Source of the DNA: Erwinia persicina
Lineage (GTDB): Bacteria > Pseudomonadota > Gammaproteobacteria > Enterobacterales > Enterobacteriaceae
DNA length: 64,000 nucleotides
Assembly: GCF_014838825.1 (NCBI RefSeq)
Contig: NZ_JACYMO010000001.1
Coordinates: 1,134,830 to 1,198,829 of the forward strand
Reading direction: 5' to 3'
Each line of letters begins with the position of its first letter. Position 1 is the stretch's first letter. A program made the position numbers and the translations under genes. The notes under the pieces were generated by a model. It was given only the letters and a program-made list of their open reading frames with translations, ran no database searches and had not been told where the DNA came from. Of the stretch, positions 60,501 to 64,000 are shown one piece after another.

Positions 60501-63500
60501 GATTGCCGGTGCCCAGCGCCAGCAGATCGAGAGGTGAGAGATTCACGCTCCATGCGCCCCCCGCCTGAACGGTTGTGGTGTAGGCTTTCGCTCCCAGCGT
60601 CACGGTAACGGTCGATCCCGCCACTGCATTCAGCGTACCGCCGATGGTCTGCCCGGCCTGAGCTTCCAGCACGTTAATCAGGTTATCCGTGCCGAACAGG
60701 TTGGTCAGCGTACCGACAACCGGAAGGTTATTGATGATGTTGGTGACCGACGCCGTTGCGTTAGCCACGTTACCCACTACATCCGTCAGTACCAGGTCCA
60801 GCGGTACCGTCCCGTCCCCTAATGCCGCCAGCGCATCGGTCGGTACCACCAGCGTCCAGCGACCGCCCTGGCCAACCGTGGCGGTGACGATCTCACCGTT
60901 ACCCAGCGTCAGTGACACTAAGCCGCCGATAGCCGACACGGCGGTCCCGGTGATCAGCTGGTCAAGCCCCGCCTCGGCGGCCCCCAGATAACCGGACAGT
61001 CCGGTTTCCCCAAACACCGTATCCACGTTCAGAGCCAGCAGGCTGTTGAACACCTTGTTGACGGTGATCGAAGCGCTAGTCTGGTTACCGTTTTCATCCT
61101 GGACTCTCACCGTAAGCAGATTACCGCCCTGCAGCAGATCGGCCAGTGCCGTCGGCGTCAGGGCAAGGCTGAAGGCCCCGTTCAGGACGGTTCCCTGCGC
61201 CAGCGGCGTGCCGCTGTTGCCCAGATAGACAGAAATCGTCTGTCCGTCGGCCCCCTCCACCTTCCCGGTCAGCGTTTGCGTCAGTACCGCCTGGACCGAG
61301 TTGAGAACGTTATTGCCCAGCAGAGCATCCACATCCAGCAGCGGTGCTACCGTATCAATGACGACCAGCCGTGTTGCATCGCCTGTGTTACCTGCGGCGT
61401 CTTTCACGCTGGCCGTAATGGTGCCTCCCCCCTGGCTCAGCGCCTGCAGGTCAGCCGAAGGTACGTTCACCGTCCAGGTGCCGCCCGCCTGCACCACAGC
61501 GGTGTAAGTTTTGCTGCCCAGCGTAACGGAAACCGTACTGCCGATATCCGATGCCGTACCGGTGATGGTCTGCGACACCGCCGCTTCTGTGGCGGTCAGG
61601 GTGTTATCCCCGGCAAACTGCGTAATCGCTACCGTCGGCGGCACAACATCGATCAGCAGGGTGCTGGTGGCGGAAACGCTGGTCCCGTTATCCGGGGTAA
61701 AGGTGACGACCACGGTTTGCGAACCCGTTCCAAGCAGCGCGTTTGCCAGCGGCTCGCTGCTGAAGTTATTGTTCGCACGCAGCGCATCAACCGGGATGGT
61801 GGCGACCTCTACGCCCCCCACTGTAATGGAGATCACACCAGACACCGTCAGAGGCACGTTATTCAGTGCCCCGGACAGCGTAGTGGTGACCGGGTCGAGG
61901 GCATTGACGATATTGTCCCCGTTAACCGGCACCAGGGTGATAAAGGCATCCTGGGTTGGATTGATATTTAACGCTACCGTGTCGTTCAGGGTGGTAGTGT
62001 TACCCGCCGCGTCGGTGATGGCCACGCTGTAGCTTCCGTTAACGGCGATCAGTTCGGTCAGAGCCTCAGCCCCCACGTTAATCGTCCACTTGCCATCCGC
62101 GCCCACCACTCCGGTCAGGGTACGCGTACCGATGGTCAGCGTGACCGTGGCACCCGCGTCATTCACACCCGATGTCCCGGTCAGCGTCTGCGTATTCAGA
62201 CTTTCCACGTAATCCAGGATGTTGTCGCCGGCAAAGGAGAGCGCAGTGATCGCCGGGGGCAGCGTATCGATAATAAAGCCTTCCGTCAGGGTATTGGTGT
62301 TCCCCCCCGGGTCGGTGACGGTGATCACCACATTCTGCTGACTTTCTCCCAGCCCACGAATATCCGCCATCTCACCGGCGGTTAAGGTCAGCGACCAGGT
62401 TCCGTCGTTATTCACCACGGCAGGCAACCCCGCCAGACCGCCAAAGGAGACGCTGACACTCTGTCCTGCGCCAACCGCCCCCGTTGTCCCGGTCAGCACG
62501 GCTCCGGCCAGCGTATCTTCATTGAGATAGCCATTATCAAACGGCACGGCCAGCGTGGGCTGCGGCAGCGTCAGATAGGCATTGAAGTCCAGCGTTTCCG
62601 TCGCCGGGTTGCCGGCAGCATCAATCACCGTCACGGTAATCTGGTGTGCCCCATTGCTCAGACCACTTAACGCGCCCTGCGGCAGCGTGACCGTCCATGT
62701 TCCACTGGCATCCACCACGCCGTCGTAGACCACCCCGTTGATATCCACCTTCAGCGTGACGGTCTGATCCTGACCGGCCACGACCGGAATACCGGTGGTA
62801 CCAGTGATGATCACCGCTCCCGCCGCTTCGCTGATGCCGAGGCCCGGGCCAAACGGGTTCACAATGGTCGGATCCGGCAGGTTCAGTATGGCATCGAAGC
62901 TACCGCTGACCGGTACGCTGTTACCGTAGCTATCCGTTGCAACGACGCTGATCGTATGGGTGGTATTCGCCAGCCCGGTCAGCGTCGCCGGGTCAAGATT
63001 CAGTGACCAGCTTCCGTCCACATTGACCGTCGCATTCACCGGCGTGCCGCCGTCAATACTGACCGTCACTTTCTGCCCGGTGCCGGTAATACCGGTCGAT
63101 CCGCGCAGCACCTGACCCGCCGTGGCCTCAGCAAGGCTCAGCAAGCCGTCAACAAACGGGGTATTAATGACAGGGTCTGGCACATCGTTAATCGCCACCG
63201 TGAGCGAGGTCGTTACAGGCGCTCCGACGTTACCGGCACCATCCGTCACCGTGACGGACACCGGCCAGTTTCCGTCCGGCAGCGTGGTCAGTGTGCCTGC
63301 GGGCAACTCCAGGCTCCAGGTATTGCCGGTAATGATGGCTTCAATCGGTGTACCGTTGACGTTAACAATCACCCGGGTACCTGCCACATCACCGCTGTAG
63401 GTCACACTGCCCCCCAGCGTAATGCCGCCAGCCACTTCATTCAGCGTCAGAATGCCGTCACCCGCCAGCGGCAATCCACCGAGGGTAACCGTCGGCAGAC

Positions 63501-64000
63501 CGGTGACAATTGCACCGAACTCCAGGGAGGCATCTGCTACGTTACCCGCCGCATCCCGGACCACAATCACAATTTCGTGGTCAGGACTGTTGCCCAGGTT
63601 GAGCAACTGCTGTGGCGTTAATATGGCCGTCCAGACTCCGTTAGCATCGACGGTGGCAGCGTAAGGCGTTCCGTTGATGGTCAGTACAATCGTCTGTCCT
63701 GCGCCCGTCGCGCCTGTCGTACCGGTCAGCGTCTGCGTCAGCGCAGCTTCGGCCACGTTCAGCAGGCCATCGCCAAACGGCTGGTCAATCACCGGATTAA
63801 GTGTCGTGGTCAGCACCAGCTCGGCATCGACCGAGACGCTGACCGGGTTCACCGCATCCACGGTGGAGACGCTGACCTGGATGATACCGTTGCCCTGTCC
63901 CACCAGCGCTCCCGCCGGGAGCGTAACCGTCCAGCCCCCCTGACCATCCAGCACCGCCGGAATATTGGTCAGCGTACCGACGCTGACCACCAGGCTTGCG
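57550..64000 (-). CDS. Giant Bap-type Ig-repeat adhesin (partial, N-terminus outside window)
   Basis: The reading frame is open from the window end to 57550, giving more than 2140 residues of the C-terminal part. About 18 full Ig-like units of roughly 95-110 residues follow one another, each with an opening like LFGDGxLNxxEA, then QTIxGT, GxWSVxVP and DxAGN. A Ser/Thr/Ala-rich linker (58055-58300) precedes a C-terminal type I secretion domain with one degenerate RTX-like motif GGAGIDTL and the ending IQHNLQVHVV. It resembles Salmonella BapA. Three secretion genes follow on the same strand in bapBCD order. Role inferred: biofilm and surface attachment. Confidence 0.92.
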   Translation of the reverse strand, partial: ASLVVSVGTLTNIPAVLDGQGGWTVTLPAGALVGQGNGIIQVSVSTVDAVNPVSVSVDAELVLTTTLNPVIDQPFGDGLLNVAEAALTQTLTGTTGATGAGQTIVLTINGTPYAATVDANGVWTAILTPQQLLNLGNSPDHEIVIVVRDAAGNVADASLEFGAIVTGLPTVTLGGLPLAGDGILTLNEVAGGITLGGSVTYSGDVAGTRVIVNVNGTPIEAIITGNTWSLELPAGTLTTLPDGNWPVSVTVTDGAGNVGAPVTTSLTVAINDVPDPVINTPFVDGLLSLAEATAGQVLRGSTGITGTGQKVTVSIDGGTPVNATVNVDGSWSLNLDPATLTGLANTTHTISVVATDSYGNSVPVSGSFDAILNLPDPTIVNPFGPGLGISEAAGAVIITGTTGIPVVAGQDQTVTLKVDINGVVYDGVVDASGTWTVTLPQGALSGLSNGAHQITVTVIDAAGNPATETLDFNAYLTLPQPTLAVPFDNGYLNEDTLAGAVLTGTTGAVGAGQSVSVSFGGLAGLPAVVNNDGTWSLTLTAGEMADIRGLGESQQNVVITVTDPGGNTNTLTEGFIIDTLPPAITALSFAGDNILDYVESLNTQTLTGTSGVNDAGATVTLTIGTRTLTGVVGADGKWTINVGAEALTELIAVNGSYSVAITDAAGNTTTLNDTVALNINPTQDAFITLVPVNGDNIVNALDPVTTTLSGALNNVPLTVSGVISITVGGVEVATIPVDALRANNNFSSEPLANALLGTGSQTVVVTFTPDNGTSVSATSTLLIDVVPPTVAITQFAGDNTLTATEAAVSQTITGTASDIGSTVSVTLGSKTYTAVVQAGGTWTVNVPSADLQALSQGGGTITASVKDAAGNTGDATRLVVIDTVAPLLDVDALLGNNVLNSVQAVLTQTLTGKVEGADGQTISVYLGNSGTPLAQGTVLNGAFSLALTPTALADLLQGGNLLTVRVQDENGNQTSASITVNKVFNSLLALNVDTVFGETGLSGYLGAAEAGLDQLITGTAVSAIGGLVSLTLGNGEIVTATVGQGGRWTLVVPTDALAALGDGTVPLDLVLTDVVGNVANATASVTNIINNLPVVGTLTNLFGTDNLINVLEAQAGQTIGGTLNAVAGSTVTVTLGAKAYTTTVQAGGAWSVNLSPLDLLALGTGNLSLGVKVVDPAGNTASNSVTVGVFNKQPEITLNTIFGDGVLNLADITNFASQLITGTVKNVAAGSIVTVNLGGLVDVQATVDASGKFSTSLSLGQLQLLTGNALTVSAQVTDIAGNTATATGGLQLSLTPPSLTLNQTQLFGDGLLNAADALTTQLISGVTSGGARVVVTVGNSTTPLVAATADANGVFSLGLTPSMLASLGDGSLSLKVTVTDTAGNSTSNALNAIVGIHSLPSVTINPLFGDGILSVSEALSSLGQLLSGRVNNVAAGTRVDIKLGALSLEAVTDASGNFSVALSSLQLLSLATGNLTVSATVTDVVGNTANSSLGVTIGVTTQPTLTVNTLFGDGILSASELAVAQTISGTTTNAVAGSTVTFSINGKSYSTTVGSSGSWSVSVPKADLSALPNGPLTVNATLADPYGNTATGSSTASVIAQTPPSISIGTLFGDGGLNAVEALTAQTISGTATNAEGSTISVHVGAATLTAIVAANGTWSVSVPSSALLALADATQSITAELTNGAGKSASGSASVIVGTHSTPTVTLGTTAGFSDGYLNLAESGTAQTITGTSTNAAGGTVRVVIEGNVYSAAVGSNGSWSVTVPPAGLSGLSDGVHSAAISVTDRAGNVANTSASFTSVTQNLPVIGVDPVASLLSVLLTGLTISGGTLRLATGTTVNITLTQSGQSQSMTATVGSNGRYSAKFVGGLLSSLNLSSVVTVTAVDTAGNPASTVTTLLLGSLIPLASTSAVMMAAASDDSLAVVSNHTSSATTEESSAATTVHTAAKVASTLVTDSDTSSTDSASTSAAASTAAVAETAAAVDDGSYTIGGVSILLADGQTLHGESVTGSEGSDTISATTLDFTHIDGGAGIDTLVLNGEHMTLDLTALGLKIENVEIIDLGLSGSNSIKLDLNEALNITDKPTDDLFIKGTLGDQVTLANTEGGVWATTGQRTVEGQTFDVYHNSALSSDNTLGDVLIQHNLQVHVV
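58310..64000 (-). repeat. Array of about 18 Ig-like coding repeats
   Basis: Units of about 290-330 bp encode the adhesin repeats. Those at about 58860-60700 share the opening LFGDG and are more alike than the N-ward ones (openings such as PFDNGYLNE or SFAGDNILD). The repeats are diverged at DNA level, unlike a recent tandem expansion. Confidence 0.85.

Noticed and set aside
58310-64000. Regular repeats considered as a CRISPR or satellite array
   Set aside because: Units are about 300 bp, in one reading frame and diverged, so they are protein-coding Ig-like repeats.

Overview
The window is a chromosomal segment of an enterobacterium, most likely Erwiniaceae (Erwinia/Pantoea group). G+C is moderate to high. 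Most genes follow the order of the E. coli K-12 map from about 48 to 50 min: yeiG-like, lysP, yeiE, yeiH, nfo, fruAKB, setB, yeiW, yeiP, yeiR/zigA, lpxT, mepS, pdeN, yejABEF, yejG, bcr, rsuA, yejH/radD, rplY, yejK, yejL, yejM, tRNA-Pro(GGG), then yojI, alkB, apbE, ompC and micF. The genus call is an inference from gene order and protein similarity remembered without a database search.

Layout. 1-3700: a partial MFS exporter with a divergent LysR regulator, then a formaldehyde detoxification pair (frmA and an S-formylglutathione hydrolase). 3748-5621: a Fur-box-linked siderophore ABC permease/ATPase pair where E. coli has cirA. 5750-36133: conserved core covering lysine uptake, DNA repair, the fructose PTS with two Cra operators, sugar efflux, EfpL, lipid A phosphorylation, murein hydrolysis, c-di-GMP turnover, the Yej peptide importer, ribosome maturation and LPS control. 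36208-36284: tRNA-Pro(GGG).

36285-46277 is an accessory block absent from K-12 at this position. It holds a secreted protein built of internal repeats, an XRE-cupin regulator divergent from a B3/B4-domain protein, a 68-aa unknown, a phosphopantetheinyl transferase, and a six-gene operon. That operon (flavin monooxygenase, M20 deacylase, solute-binding protein, GNAT, permease, ATPase) strongly resembles the Bacillus yxe/ytm loci for salvage of S-modified cysteines.

46414-52093 returns to core order (yojI, alkB, apbE, ompC, micF) but without ada. Two small ORFs lie between apbE and ompC, one behind a sigma-54-like promoter. 52259-64000 is a type I secretion locus (HlyD-like adaptor, LapB-like ABC exporter, TolC-like channel) for a giant Ig-repeat Bap-type adhesin. 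The adhesin runs out of the window; its order matches bapABCD of Salmonella. The locus sits where K-12 has rcsD beside micF.
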